From: Candidatus Scatomonas pullistercoris | Lineage (GTDB): Bacteria > Bacillota > Clostridia > Lachnospirales > Lachnospiraceae | Direction: 5' to 3' | Length of the DNA stretch: 50,476 bases | NCBI GenBank assembly: GCA_018713515.1 | Contig: DVOO01000010.1 | Span: forward strand, 1 to 50,476 | Shown: piece after piece, positions 24,108-32,104 of the stretch | Layout of the letters: the number at the start of each line of letters is the position of its first letter | Numbering within the stretch: position 1 is the stretch's first letter | Notes under the pieces: model-generated | The model's input: the letters and a program-made list of their open reading frames with translations, nothing else | Told to the model about the DNA's origin: nothing | The model's database searches: none | Position numbers and translations under genes: made by a program

Positions 24108-24120
24108 TTAAACTGTTTAA
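24108..24120 (+). promoter_or_regulatory. Palindromic operator candidate for the MarR protein
   Basis: TTAAACTGTTTAA is a perfect odd palindrome just at the expected transcription start. MarR proteins bind such AT-rich palindromes, so autorepression is likely by position. Confidence 0.5.
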
Positions 24121-24148
24121 AATTAAAAAATACGTAAGGAGCGGAGCA

Positions 24149-24601
24149 ATGGATTATTCTTTGATTACGCTGCTGCACGGAATGAAGTTTCGGAAGCTGC
24201 TGGAAACACTGTGCAGATCTCTGGAGGAGCAGTACGGGTTAAACAAGACAGAACTGCAGATCCTTTTCTATCTGCACACGGCAGGCGGCAAAAATACCTG
24301 CAAGGATATTATGGAGCTTAAGCTGTTTACGAGAGGCCATATCTCCCAGGCTCTGGGGCATTTGATGAAAAAAGGGTACGTGGTGATTGTGCCGGATGAA
24401 AAAGACCGGCGGTACACCCATAACTATCTGACGGATCAGGCCGGCACTCTGGCGGAAGAACTAAGGAAGATATTCAGACGGGCCCGGGATATCCTGATGC
24501 AGGGCCTCACGGAAGAGGAGAAAAGGATTCTTGTATCGGCGGCAAAAAAGATCAATAAAAATATCGACCAGGCCACAGGTGGGAAGGAGAGGGCAATTTG
24601 A
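24149..24601 (+). CDS. MarR-family transcriptional regulator
   Basis: 150 residues, ATG 24149 with AAGGAGCGG upstream. The winged helix is visible as LNKTELQILFYLHTAGGKNTCKDIMELKLFTRGHISQALGHLMKKGYVVIVPDEKDRRYTHNYLT (about 31-96), with the wing PDEKDRRYT. A single cysteine (Cys51) could be redox-sensitive. It is followed by a gene of unknown function that starts in its stop codon (TTGA), so regulator and target are one operon, controlled at the palindrome upstream. Confidence 0.92.
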   Translation: MDYSLITLLHGMKFRKLLETLCRSLEEQYGLNKTELQILFYLHTAGGKNTCKDIMELKLFTRGHISQALGHLMKKGYVVIVPDEKDRRYTHNYLTDQAGTLAEELRKIFRRARDILMQGLTEEEKRILVSAAKKINKNIDQATGGKERAI

Positions 24602-25158
24602 AGAAGCTGACTATTTATTACGATGACACGAAACAGAGCTGCAGAAGGTTCGCGGATGAATTTTTAAAGTACGAAAATGTGGAATGCAGAAAGGCTTCCG
24701 AATATCAGGAGCAGAGGATCATTTTTGATGACAGGGTGAGAATCGGACTGATTTTTGAAAGCCAGGACGGGCAGATACCCGCACCGGTTCTTCATATTAT
24801 CCGGCGCGTTGTGGCCGATAAGGAGGAAAAGCATCTGGTCTGTGTAACAGGCGGGCGCAGAGAGCTGCAGGCGCTGCACGCAGCCAGGGAGGAAATGCAG
24901 CAGAGGGCTTATCAGGTGTCGAATCTCTATACGAAATATATATTTGAGAAGCACAGGCTGGGTACAGCGGAGGCTGTGGCCAGAATGGCCGAAGATATGG
25001 AAGACGGCAGAGAAAATGTCCTGTTTAAAGAAAAATACCGGGGCTGCTCCGGCCGGGAATTCCGGAAGCATCTGCGCCAGGAAATAAAGCAGTACCGGAA
25101 GTATAAAAAGGCTCTGAAGAATGCCCGGCAGCAGACGGCGGACCGGGGAAAATCATAA
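24598..25158 (+). CDS. Unknown protein coupled to MarR
   Basis: 186 residues from TTG 24598, overlapping the MarR stop by 4 nt; GGGAAGGAG is the ribosome binding site. The first 90 residues look like a flavodoxin-type alpha/beta fold: MKKLTIYYDDTKQSCRRFAD with the strand-loop-helix expected for phosphate binding, VRIGLIFES and HLVCVTGGRRELQ. The C-terminus (about 120-186) is very basic and helical (KHLRQEIKQYRKYKKALKN). A similar opening is seen in flavodoxin-like proteins, but key FMN-loop residues are not evident, so I leave the function open. Confidence 0.7.
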   Translation: MKKLTIYYDDTKQSCRRFADEFLKYENVECRKASEYQEQRIIFDDRVRIGLIFESQDGQIPAPVLHIIRRVVADKEEKHLVCVTGGRRELQALHAAREEMQQRAYQVSNLYTKYIFEKHRLGTAEAVARMAEDMEDGRENVLFKEKYRGCSGREFRKHLRQEIKQYRKYKKALKNARQQTADRGKS

Positions 25159-25166
25159 TCTTGCCG

Positions 25167-25194
25167 TTGACAACCCCGGGAATCGTGCTATAAT
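25167..25194 (+). promoter_or_regulatory. thrS promoter
   Basis: TTGACA (25167-25172), 16 nt, TATAAT (25189-25194) with a TGC extension: close to ideal. Confidence 0.85.
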
Positions 25195-25201
25195 ACAGAT
25201 A

Positions 25202-25440
25202 CGTGAAAAAGCGAAGATGAGAAGAGTACGCGGCTGTGAAGTCTCAAGAGAGGGATGGAGGGTGTGAGCATCCCGGCGGAAGGCAGCGGAAGACCACCTC
25301 GGAGCGGCCCCAATCCGGCCCGGCGACACCGTTACCGTCAGAGAATGAGAGGTCCTGCAGAGGGCAGGGCAAGCAGGGTGGAACCGCGGACTCAGAAGAG
25401 AATCGTCCCTTATGGCAGAGATGCCATAAGGGTTTTTTTG
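25202..25440 (+). promoter_or_regulatory. T-box riboswitch, threonine-specific
   Basis: The leader has the hallmark T-box sequence AGGGTGGAACCGCGG (25375-25389), whose TGGA pairs with the free end of uncharged tRNA. It is followed by a terminator with a 10-bp stem (25407-25416 with 25423-25432) and seven T. In the first stem, GGAAGACCACCTC places ACC, a threonine codon, at 25293-25295 followed by a purine, as expected for the specifier. When tRNA-Thr is uncharged the antiterminator forms and thrS is transcribed. The exact 5' limit of stem I is approximate. Confidence 0.93.
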
Positions 25441-25505
25441 TCACAGGGAGGGGAGCAGGCCCTGTCCTGCGGAAACAAGCCTGGAACTCAGAAGGGAGAA
25501 GAATT

Positions 25506-27434
25506 ATGATTATTACACTGAAAGACGGCAGCACAAAGGAATACGGCGCCCCCATGACGGTGCTGGAAATCGCGAAGGATATCAGCGAGGGACTGGCCAG
25601 AGCGGCCGCTGCGGGAGAAATGAACGGGGAGGTGGTTGACCTTCGTCATGTGGTGGACAGCGACTGCTCTTTGAGCATTCTGACTGTTTCTGATCCGGAA
25701 GGTCTGGCGGCTTACCGTCATACAACCTCCCACATTCTGGCACAGGCGGTCAAGCGTCTGTACCCGCAGGCGAAGCTGGCCATCGGCCCTTCCATCGCGG
25801 ATGGGTTTTATTACGACATTGATATCGAAGGCGGCTTTACTCCGGACGACCTGGAAAAGCTGGAGGCGGAGATGAAGAAGATTGTCAAGGAAAATCTGGC
25901 GATTACCCGCTTTACAAAACCCAGGGAAGAGGCGATTGCCCTGATGAAGGAACGTCAGGAGCCCTACAAGGTGGAATTGATTGAGGATCTGCCGGAGGGA
26001 GCGGAGATCAGCTTTTATCAGCAGGGAGAATTCATCGATCTCTGCGCGGGGCCGCATCTGATGAGCACCAAGCCGGTGAAGGCCTTTAAGCTTACGAGTC
26101 TGGCCGGTGCCTACTGGAGAGGCGATGAGCACAATAAGATGCTGACCCGCATCTACGGAACAGCTTTCGCGAAAAAAGCAGAGCTGGATGAATACCTGAT
26201 CATGATGGAGGAGGCAAAGAAGAGAGACCACCGGAAGCTGGGAAAAGAACTGGGGCTGTTCATGATGCACGAGGCGGGCCCGGGCTTCCCCTTCTTCCTT
26301 CCAAAAGGAATGATCCTGAAAAATACGCTGCTGGATTACTGGCATGAACTCCATGAGAGAAACGGCTACCAGGAGATTTCCACGCCCATTATTTTGAACC
26401 GCAGTCTCTGGGAAACCTCCGGACACTGGGATCATTATAAGAATAACATGTACACTACGGTTATCGATGAGCAGGATTATGCCATCAAACCCATGAACTG
26501 CCCCGGCGGCGTGCTGGTTTACCAGTCGGAGCCGCGTTCCTACCGGGATCTGCCGCTGCGCCTGGGTGAGCTGGGAATTGTACACCGGCATGAGAAGTCC
26601 GGACAGCTTCACGGCCTGATGCGTGTCCGCTGCTTTACCCAGGATGATGCCCATATCTTTATGACTCCGGATCAGATCCGCGATGAGATTAAGGGTGTGG
26701 CCCGGCTGATTGATGAAGTGTACAGCCTTTTCGGCTTCAAATATCATGTGGAGCTTTCCACCCGCCCGGAGGATTCCATGGGAAGCGATGAAGATTGGGA
26801 GCTGGCCACGGATGCGCTTCGCGGGGCCCTGGATGATCTGGGCCTGCCCTATGCGGTTAATGAGGGCGACGGAGCATTTTATGGTCCCAAGATTGATTTC
26901 CATCTGCAGGATTCCATCGGGCGGACCTGGCAGTGCGGAACCATTCAGCTGGACTTCCAGCTGCCGCTTCGGTTCGGGCTTGAGTATACCGGGGCGGACG
27001 GGGAGAAGCACCGTCCGATCATGATCCACCGTGTGGCCTTTGGATCCATTGAGCGCTTTATCGGAATTCTGATCGAGCACTTTGCCGGAGCCTTTCCCAC
27101 CTGGCTGGCGCCGGTGCAGGTAAAGGTGCTGCCTATTTCGGAGAAGTTCCTGGATTATGGAGAAAAGGTGCTCTCCGGGCTGAAGGCAGCCGGAATCCGG
27201 GCAGAGCTGGATGTACGGTCTGAGAAGATCGGCTACAAGATCCGCGAGGCCCAGAGCCTGAAAATTCCCTACATGCTGGTGGTGGGCGCCAGGGAAGAGG
27301 AGCAGGGCCTGGTGGCCGTCAGAAGCCGTTTCAGGGGCGATGAAGGCCAGAGCGCTCTGGAGGATTTCATTCAGGCGGTAAAGGAAGAAATCGCCTCAAA
27401 AGAAATTAAAAAGACAGAAGCAGAAACAAAATAA
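25506..27434 (+). CDS. thrS: Threonyl-tRNA synthetase
   Basis: 642 residues from ATG 25506 (AGGGAGAAG upstream); longer frames run through the T-box and are not translated. Domains: TGS (about 1-62), the editing domain with HTTSHILAQAVKRLYP and DLCAGPH, a class II catalytic core (KPMNCPGGVLVYQ, LRLGELGIVHRHE, RVRCFTQDDAHIF, and motif 3 MIHRVAFGSIERFIG), and an anticodon-binding domain (about 540-642, PVQVKVLPISEKF). It charges tRNA-Thr and removes mischarged serine. Controlled by the T-box. Confidence 0.97.
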   Translation: MIITLKDGSTKEYGAPMTVLEIAKDISEGLARAAAAGEMNGEVVDLRHVVDSDCSLSILTVSDPEGLAAYRHTTSHILAQAVKRLYPQAKLAIGPSIADGFYYDIDIEGGFTPDDLEKLEAEMKKIVKENLAITRFTKPREEAIALMKERQEPYKVELIEDLPEGAEISFYQQGEFIDLCAGPHLMSTKPVKAFKLTSLAGAYWRGDEHNKMLTRIYGTAFAKKAELDEYLIMMEEAKKRDHRKLGKELGLFMMHEAGPGFPFFLPKGMILKNTLLDYWHELHERNGYQEISTPIILNRSLWETSGHWDHYKNNMYTTVIDEQDYAIKPMNCPGGVLVYQSEPRSYRDLPLRLGELGIVHRHEKSGQLHGLMRVRCFTQDDAHIFMTPDQIRDEIKGVARLIDEVYSLFGFKYHVELSTRPEDSMGSDEDWELATDALRGALDDLGLPYAVNEGDGAFYGPKIDFHLQDSIGRTWQCGTIQLDFQLPLRFGLEYTGADGEKHRPIMIHRVAFGSIERFIGILIEHFAGAFPTWLAPVQVKVLPISEKFLDYGEKVLSGLKAAGIRAELDVRSEKIGYKIREAQSLKIPYMLVVGAREEEQGLVAVRSRFRGDEGQSALEDFIQAVKEEIASKEIKKTEAETK

Positions 27435-27502
27435 AAGAGCCGCGCATGTTTCCGGAAAAGCAGGGCATACTATCTCCGTAAAATTGAAAGGAGGTAGTAT
27501 GT

Positions 27503-27829
27503 ATGCCAGTTTTAAAATGTTCGGCGATGACCTGCGTCTATAACAAAGGAGAACTCTGCTCCAAGGGAGATATTCAGGTGGGAGGCACCGGGGCGACCCG
27601 TGCGGATGAGACCTGCTGTGAGAGCTTCATGGAGCGGAAGGATACTATGGCCAACAGCATGACCAGCGCGGACACAGGATGCGGGTGCACCAATGTGGGC
27701 GTGAGCTGTGAAGCCATGAGCTGCAAGTCCAACGATCACTGCAAATGCGTGGCGGGCGCCATCAACATTGACGGCCGCAATGCCTGCACCATGAGCGAGA
27801 CCTGCTGCAGCAGCTTTCTGTGCAGATAG
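27503..27829 (+). CDS. Tandem DUF1540 cysteine-rich protein
   Basis: 108 residues from ATG 27503 with AAGGAGG upstream. Two copies of the about 40-residue DUF1540 module are seen: first CSAMTCVYNKGELCSKGDIQ...TCCESF, then CEAMSCKSNDHCKCVAGAIN...TCCSSF. Each carries the CxxxxC-x7/8-C spacing and a CC pair, which suggests metal binding (zinc or similar), although function is not known. No signal peptide. A short terminator follows. Another Cys-rich protein lies downstream. Confidence 0.88.
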   Translation: MPVLKCSAMTCVYNKGELCSKGDIQVGGTGATRADETCCESFMERKDTMANSMTSADTGCGCTNVGVSCEAMSCKSNDHCKCVAGAINIDGRNACTMSETCCSSFLCR

Positions 27830-27861
27830 CCAAAGAGAACTATCCGGAAAGAAGAAAACAG

Positions 27862-27889
27862 CCGGGGCTCCAAGGGGGCTCCGGTTTTT
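27862..27889 (+). terminator. Terminator after the DUF1540 gene
   Basis: CCGGGGCTCC (27862-27871) pairs with GGGGCTCCGG (27875-27884, two G-U pairs), 3-nt loop, then five T. Confidence 0.75.
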
Positions 27890-27924
27890 ACAGAAACTGT
27901 ATCTACATAGCAAGGAGAAAAAAT

Positions 27925-28248
27925 ATGACAAAAGTACTGATCAAGCCGGGCATCTGTAAACTGAATACTACTGTGACCGCGGAGTCTGAAGACCAGATGG
28001 AGGTTACAGTCAAAGTCAGCTCCGGGTGCGAGAGTATACGCAAAATGATGGAGGAACTGGGAGATACCTTTGACGCCTATGAGGTGTGCCTGGTGAAGCC
28101 GGGACAGGGCCCCTTCTACGAGTATGCCGGGGAACACTTTCCCGTTCATGTGGCCTGTCCGGCCATCAACGGCATCATCAAATGCATTGAGGCCGAGTGC
28201 CGACTGGCGCTTCCGGAGGATGCCAGCATCACTTTTCTTGAAAAATAG
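27925..28248 (+). CDS. Small Cys-containing protein, DUF6951-like
   Basis: 107 residues from ATG 27925 (CAAGGAGAAAA upstream). Starts MTKVLIKPGICKLNTTVTAE; conserved-looking features are GCESIRKMMEELG, CLVKPGQGPFYEYAGEHFPVHVACP and the end CIEAECRLALPEDASITFLEK. Six cysteines in a small cytoplasmic protein suggest metal or Fe-S binding. I connect it with a family found next to radical/methanogenic-type metabolism in anaerobes, annotated DUF6951, but from memory only. The infC promoter begins within 2 nt of its stop codon. Confidence 0.7.
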   Translation: MTKVLIKPGICKLNTTVTAESEDQMEVTVKVSSGCESIRKMMEELGDTFDAYEVCLVKPGQGPFYEYAGEHFPVHVACPAINGIIKCIEAECRLALPEDASITFLEK

Positions 28249-28249
28249 A

Positions 28250-28278
28250 TTGACAGCCGGAAGGTATCATGATAAGAT
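28250..28278 (+). promoter_or_regulatory. infC-rpmI-rplT promoter
   Basis: TTGACA (28250-28255), 17 nt, TAAGAT (28273-28278) with a TGA extension. Confidence 0.8.
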
Positions 28279-28284
28279 AAGCAA

Positions 28285-28422
28285 GTGTGAAAAGAAAGAA
28301 GAGTATCCGCTCTCACCTTAGCGCAAACGGGCGACTAATGGTTTATATGCTCATAGGGGGAACCGGCATGTGGTTTCCTGATTATGATGTTTCAGGCGGA
28401 TAGTCAGCTATCCGTCTTTTTT
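28285..28422 (+). promoter_or_regulatory. L20-type leader with attenuator of the infC operon
   Basis: A structured leader of about 140 nt ends in an intrinsic terminator: GGCGGATAG (28395-28403) with CTATCCGTC (28408-28416), tetraloop TCAG, and six T. An upstream TATCCGC (28304-28310) is perfectly complementary to GCGGATA (28396-28402) in the 5' arm, so a long-range pairing can prevent the terminator. In Firmicutes, excess L20 protein binds such leaders and favours termination. The assignment rests on position and architecture. Confidence 0.75.
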
Positions 28423-28476
28423 ATGGAAAAGAGGATAGAAGTAGTCAACAGTGAGTTTGGATGGAGGTATACTACA

Positions 28477-28983
28477 ATTAGCGATTTAATGATTAATGAG
28501 CAGATTCGTGACAGGGAAGTCCGACTGGTCAGTGAGAGTGGGGAACAATTAGGGATCATGTCTGCCAGAGACGCGTATCTGAAAGCGCAGGAGGCGGGGC
28601 TGGATCTGGTGAAGATTGCACCTATGGCCAAGCCGCCGGTCTGCAAGATCATTGATTACGGAAAATATCGTTATGAGATGGCGCGCAAGGAAAAGGAAGC
28701 GCGGAAAAAGCAGAAGACCATTGAGCTGAAGGAAGTGCGGCTGTCACCCAACATTGACACCAACGATTTAAACACTAAGGTAGGTGCTGCCAGAAAATTC
28801 ATCTCCAAGGGCGACAAGGTAAAGGTTACCCTGCGCTTCCGTGGAAGAGAGATGGCACATATGAACAGCAGCAAACATATTCTGGACGAATTCGCTGAAA
28901 GTCTGTCGGATATCGCGGTGATTGAAAAGGCACCGAAGGTTGAGGGCAGAACGATGACTATCGTATTGGCAGCCAAAAAATAA
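28477..28983 (+). CDS. infC: Translation initiation factor IF-3, ATT start
   Basis: 168 residues. The start is the rare codon ATT at 28477: it lies 9 nt after a strong TGGAGGT (28462-28468) and gives the normal family N-terminus (SDLMINEQIRDREVRL). An ATG at 28489 would be 20 nt from that site and the longer frame runs back through the attenuator. The N-domain, linker helix (KYRYEMARKEKEARKKQK) and C-domain (VTLRFRGREMAH) are complete. IF-3 rejects non-standard starts, so an ATT start lets the factor repress its own translation, as known in E. coli and B. subtilis. Confidence 0.93.
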   Translation: MSDLMINEQIRDREVRLVSESGEQLGIMSARDAYLKAQEAGLDLVKIAPMAKPPVCKIIDYGKYRYEMARKEKEARKKQKTIELKEVRLSPNIDTNDLNTKVGAARKFISKGDKVKVTLRFRGREMAHMNSSKHILDEFAESLSDIAVIEKAPKVEGRTMTIVLAAKK

Positions 28984-29008
28984 CTGAATTATAAGGAGGA
29001 AACAGACA

Positions 29009-29206
29009 ATGCCGAAAATGAAAACAAGCAGAGCCGCAGCAAAGCGCTTTAAAGTAACGGGCAGCGGTAAATTAGTGAGAAACAAAGCTTATAAGAGCCA
29101 TATCTTAACCAAAAAATCTCAGAAGAGAAAAAGAAATCTGCGGAAGCAGACAGTTGTGGATGCTACCAACGTAAAGAGCATGAAGAAGATTTTACCGTAT
29201 TTATAA
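29009..29206 (+). CDS. rpmI: 50S ribosomal protein L35
   Basis: 65 residues, [22 protein letters not shown], the standard L35 start and length; strongly basic. ATAAGGAGGAAAC is the ribosome binding site. It is 25 nt after infC and 22 nt before rplT, the conserved infC-rpmI-rplT order. Confidence 0.97.
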   Translation: MPKMKTSRAAAKRFKVTGSGKLVRNKAYKSHILTKKSQKRKRNLRKQTVVDATNVKSMKKILPYL

Positions 29207-29228
29207 GAGATAAGGAGGAGCTTAAGAG

Positions 29229-29585
29229 ATGGCAAGAATTAAGGGCGGATTAAACGCTAAGAAGAAACATAATAGAGTATTGAAACTGGCAAAGGGCTAC
29301 AGAGGAGCCAGAAGCAAACAGTACAGAATTGCCAAGCAGTCTGTTATGCGGGCGCTGGCCACTGCCTACGCCGGAAGAAAGCAGAGAAAACGTCAGTTCC
29401 GTCAGCTGTGGATTGCCCGTATCAATGCAGCTGCAAGACTGAACGGCCTGTCTTACAGCAAGTTCATGTATGGACTGAAGCTGGCCGGTGTGGAGCTGAA
29501 CCGCAAGGTGCTGGCGGATATGGCTGTCAATGACAAGGAAGGTTTTGCTTCCCTGGCAGAGCTGGCCAAGGGAAAGGTTGCCTGA
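29229..29585 (+). CDS. rplT: 50S ribosomal protein L20
   Basis: 118 residues, [26 protein letters not shown], with the long basic helix (about 20-60) that threads into 23S rRNA and the globular C-domain (about 61-118, [11 protein letters not shown]). L20 is an early assembly protein and, in Firmicutes, the repressor of its own operon through the leader upstream of infC. The operon ends at a bidirectional terminator. Confidence 0.97.
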   Translation: MARIKGGLNAKKKHNRVLKLAKGYRGARSKQYRIAKQSVMRALATAYAGRKQRKRQFRQLWIARINAAARLNGLSYSKFMYGLKLAGVELNRKVLADMAVNDKEGFASLAELAKGKVA

Positions 29586-29611
29586 ACAGAAGAATAAAAG
29601 GGATGGTTAAG

Positions 29612-29665
29612 AAAGCCTGCCGTGGATCACAGAGCAGAAATGTGCGGATCCGCGGCAGGCTTTTT
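29612..29665. terminator. Bidirectional terminator between rplT and aroC
   Basis: AAAGCCTGCCG (29612-29622) and the following GGATC pair with GATCC-GCGGCAGGCTTT (29647-29663) in a long hairpin, ending in T on both strands. It separates two converging units. Confidence 0.85.
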
Positions 29666-29683
29666 GTTGGGCATCTTGCAGAC

Positions 29684-30781
29684 TTACGGGCGCCAGATTT
29701 TTTTCAGATTGTCCAGGCGGCTTCCCATTCCCAGAAGAAGCGCGTCAATGAGAGTCAGGGCTGTCATGGCCTCCACCACCACCACGGCTCTTGGGACGAT
29801 TACGGGATCGTGGCGGCCATGGATCTCAATCTCTATGGATTCTCCCTGGCGGCTGACCGTCCGCTGCCGGGCGGCAATGGAAGCGGTGGGTTTTACAGCG
29901 GCACGCAGGAGAATATCGTTTCCGCTGCTGATGCCGCCCAGGATGCCTCCGGCGTGATTGGTGAGGGTGGTAATGCGTCCGTCTTCCCCAACCGTAAAGG
30001 CATCGTTGTTTTCCAGGCCAGTGGCGGATGCTGCCTGAAAGCCATCACCGATTTCCACGCCCTTTACAGCGCCGATGGACATAATGGCTTTGGCCAGATT
30101 GGCATCCAGTTTTTCGAAGACAGGATCACCCGCCCCGGCGGGCATGCCGTGCACCACGCATTCGATGATGCCGCCGGAAGAATTTTTTTGGGACATGCAC
30201 TGCTCCAGCCAGGCGGAAGCCCTTTCGGCTGCCTCCGCGTCCGGCATTTTCAGGGGATTGCTCTCGATTTCTTCTTCGTCAAATTTTTCAATTGATACGG
30301 GGCCGATGGAGCGGGTGTAGGCGCAGAGGGTGATGCCAAGTTCTTTCAGAAGAAGAGAGGCGATGGCTCCCGCCGCCACACGTCCGATGGTCTCGCGGCC
30401 GGAAGAGCGGCCGCCGCCCCGGTAATCCCGGAAACCGTATTTGGCATCGAAACCGAAGTCGGCGTGGCCGGGTCGGTAATATCCGGCGATTTCACTGTAG
30501 TCCCTGGAACGCTGATCCGTGTTGGGTACCAGCAGGGAGATGGGTGTTCCCGTAGTCTTTCCTTCAAAAACGCCGGAGAGGATTTCAACCAGATCATTTT
30601 CGGCCCGCTGGGTACTGTAGCGGTTCCGGCCCGGCCGGCGGCGGTTCAGGTATTCCTGAATATCTGAGGCCTTTAATGAAAGGCCGGCAGGACAGCCGTC
30701 CACAACCACGCCCAGACCCTTTCCGTGGGATTCACCCCATGTAGTAATTCTGAAAATCGTTCCGTATGATGAACCTGCCAT
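29684..30781 (-). CDS. aroC: Chorismate synthase
   Basis: 365 residues; start ATG 30781 with AAAAGGAG upstream, giving MAGSSYGTIFRITTWGESHGKGLG, the family signature with the active-site histidine. Other blocks: RRRPGRNRYSTQR, GYYRPGHADFGFDAKYGFRDYRGGGRSSGRET (FMN and phosphate binding), and GISSGNDILLRAAVKPTASI. It makes chorismate from EPSP, needing reduced FMN but no net redox change. The gene stands alone on the minus strand, converging with the rplT operon. Confidence 0.97.
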   Translation of the reverse strand: MAGSSYGTIFRITTWGESHGKGLGVVVDGCPAGLSLKASDIQEYLNRRRPGRNRYSTQRAENDLVEILSGVFEGKTTGTPISLLVPNTDQRSRDYSEIAGYYRPGHADFGFDAKYGFRDYRGGGRSSGRETIGRVAAGAIASLLLKELGITLCAYTRSIGPVSIEKFDEEEIESNPLKMPDAEAAERASAWLEQCMSQKNSSGGIIECVVHGMPAGAGDPVFEKLDANLAKAIMSIGAVKGVEIGDGFQAASATGLENNDAFTVGEDGRITTLTNHAGGILGGISSGNDILLRAAVKPTASIAARQRTVSRQGESIEIEIHGRHDPVIVPRAVVVVEAMTALTLIDALLLGMGSRLDNLKKIWRP

Positions 30782-30893
30782 AGGTATTAACTCCTTTTCT
30801 AAGATTTCTGTTCTCCAGTGTAACACAAAAAAAGAGGCTTGGCCATACCGGGAAAGCAGGATTTCTGGCGGCCGTTAATTTTTTGTAAAGCGT

Positions 30894-30922
30894 TTGACAA
30901 ACAAAAATGCTCCGCTTATAAT
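30894..30922 (+). promoter_or_regulatory. corA promoter, full consensus
   Basis: TTGACA (30894-30899), 17 nt, TATAAT (30917-30922): both hexamers perfect. The start near 30929 leaves a leader of about 200 nt before corA. Confidence 0.9.
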
Positions 30923-31005
30923 AACTGTGTATCTTTATGCCCATTTTGGGATAAATTGCGGTAATGTGCGCAATTCTAAGTGCAGAAATGAAAGGATGTG
31001 CTGGT

Positions 31006-31065
31006 ATGGAAAGTGTGCCTGGTCCAAGCATCTGGCAAGAACAGACCACAGAAACAGAAGAATAA
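31006..31065 (+). CDS. Possible leader peptide upstream of corA
   Basis: A 19-codon frame, MESVPGPSIWQEQTTETEE, starts at ATG 31006 with AAAGGA 9 nt upstream; an in-frame ATG at 30988 would add six residues. It ends 66 nt before corA, just before two competing hairpins. Its Pro-Gly-Pro and the acidic end (E-T-E-E) are the kind of sequence at which ribosomes pause or become unstable when magnesium is low, as known for MgtL of Salmonella. Whether it is translated is not shown; this is a hypothesis from sequence. Confidence 0.35.
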   Translation: MESVPGPSIWQEQTTETEE

Positions 31066-31070
31066 GCGAA

Positions 31071-31113
31071 GGGGACACCGGGCATACGCTCCCTGCTGTC
31101 CTTTTGCGGACAG
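31071..31113 (+). promoter_or_regulatory. Mutually exclusive hairpins in the corA leader
   Basis: TGTCC (31097-31101) can pair with GGACA upstream (31073-31077) or with GGACA downstream (31108-31112; stem CTGTCC/GGACAG, loop TTTTGC). The second hairpin ends directly at the corA ribosome binding site GGAGAGGAG (31113-31121). Switching between the two could change access to the site. The rest of the leader shows no M-box-like layout. Confidence 0.45.
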
Positions 31114-31130
31114 GAGAGGAGTCTGACAAC

Positions 31131-32072
31131 ATGGTTAGAATATTTAAAACGGTAGAAGGGAGACTGCAGCAGCTTGGGGAACCTCAGGATGGCTGCTGGA
31201 TTGCACTGACCGATCCGACTGCCACGGAAATTTTTGACATCGCGCAGAAATACGGGATAGAAGTGGATGACCTGCGTGCGCCGCTGGATGAGGAAGAACG
31301 GTCCCGTATTGAGGCGGAGGACAACTATACGCTGATCCTGGTCAATATCCCTACCATAGAAGAAAGAAATAATAAGGACTGGTACGAGACTATTCCCATG
31401 GGCATTGTCGTGACAGACAAAGCACTGATCACGGTCTGTCTGGACGATACACCGATACTGGGAAGCTTTATGGACGGCCGTGTCCGGAATTTTTTTACGC
31501 ATATGAAGACGCGTTTTATTCTGCAGATCTTGTATAAAAATGCCAATATGTATCTGCACTATCTGCGTATTATTGATAAAAAGAGTGAGCAGATCGAGAG
31601 TCAGCTGCATAAATCCCAGAGAAATAAGGAGCTGATCGAGCTGCTGGAGCTGGAGAAGTGCCTGGTTTACTTTACCACCTCCCTGCGTTCCAACGAAATG
31701 GTGCTGGAAAAACTGATGAAGATTGATTCCATCAAGCATTACCCGGAGGATGAGGATCTTCTGGAGGATGTCATCATCGAGAACAAACAGGCCATTGAGA
31801 TGGCGGATATTTACAGCAACATTCTGCGGGATATGACAGAGGCATTTGCGTCGATCATCAATAATAATCTGAATATTGTCATGAAGTTCCTGGCTACGGT
31901 TACTCTGGTGATTTCCGTGCCGAACATTATATTTTCCGCCTACGGAATGAACGTCAGAAGTGAAGGGATGCCCTTTGCCAACAGTCCCTATGGTTTTCCC
32001 ATTTTGTGCTGCATTGCGCTGGGGGTCTGTCTGGTGCTGGTGCTGGTCATGGCCAAGAAGAAGTTTTTCTGA
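31131..32072 (+). CDS. corA: CorA-type magnesium/metal transporter
   Basis: 313 residues from ATG 31131 (GAGAGGAGT upstream); the reading frame is open further upstream but this start gives the family N-terminus. An N-terminal cytoplasmic alpha/beta domain is followed by a long helix (about 145-250) and two membrane helices near the C-terminus (about 252-271 and 289-307). The loop between them starts with YGMN (GMN at 272-274), the selectivity motif of CorA channels, which form pentamers. The short charged tail MAKKKFF is typical. The E in the usual MPE loop is replaced: MPFANSPYG. Confidence 0.93.
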   Translation: MVRIFKTVEGRLQQLGEPQDGCWIALTDPTATEIFDIAQKYGIEVDDLRAPLDEEERSRIEAEDNYTLILVNIPTIEERNNKDWYETIPMGIVVTDKALITVCLDDTPILGSFMDGRVRNFFTHMKTRFILQILYKNANMYLHYLRIIDKKSEQIESQLHKSQRNKELIELLELEKCLVYFTTSLRSNEMVLEKLMKIDSIKHYPEDEDLLEDVIIENKQAIEMADIYSNILRDMTEAFASIINNNLNIVMKFLATVTLVISVPNIIFSAYGMNVRSEGMPFANSPYGFPILCCIALGVCLVLVLVMAKKKFF

Positions 32073-32104
32073 GAAGGAATGGTTGAACGAGGAAAGGATT
32101 AAGA

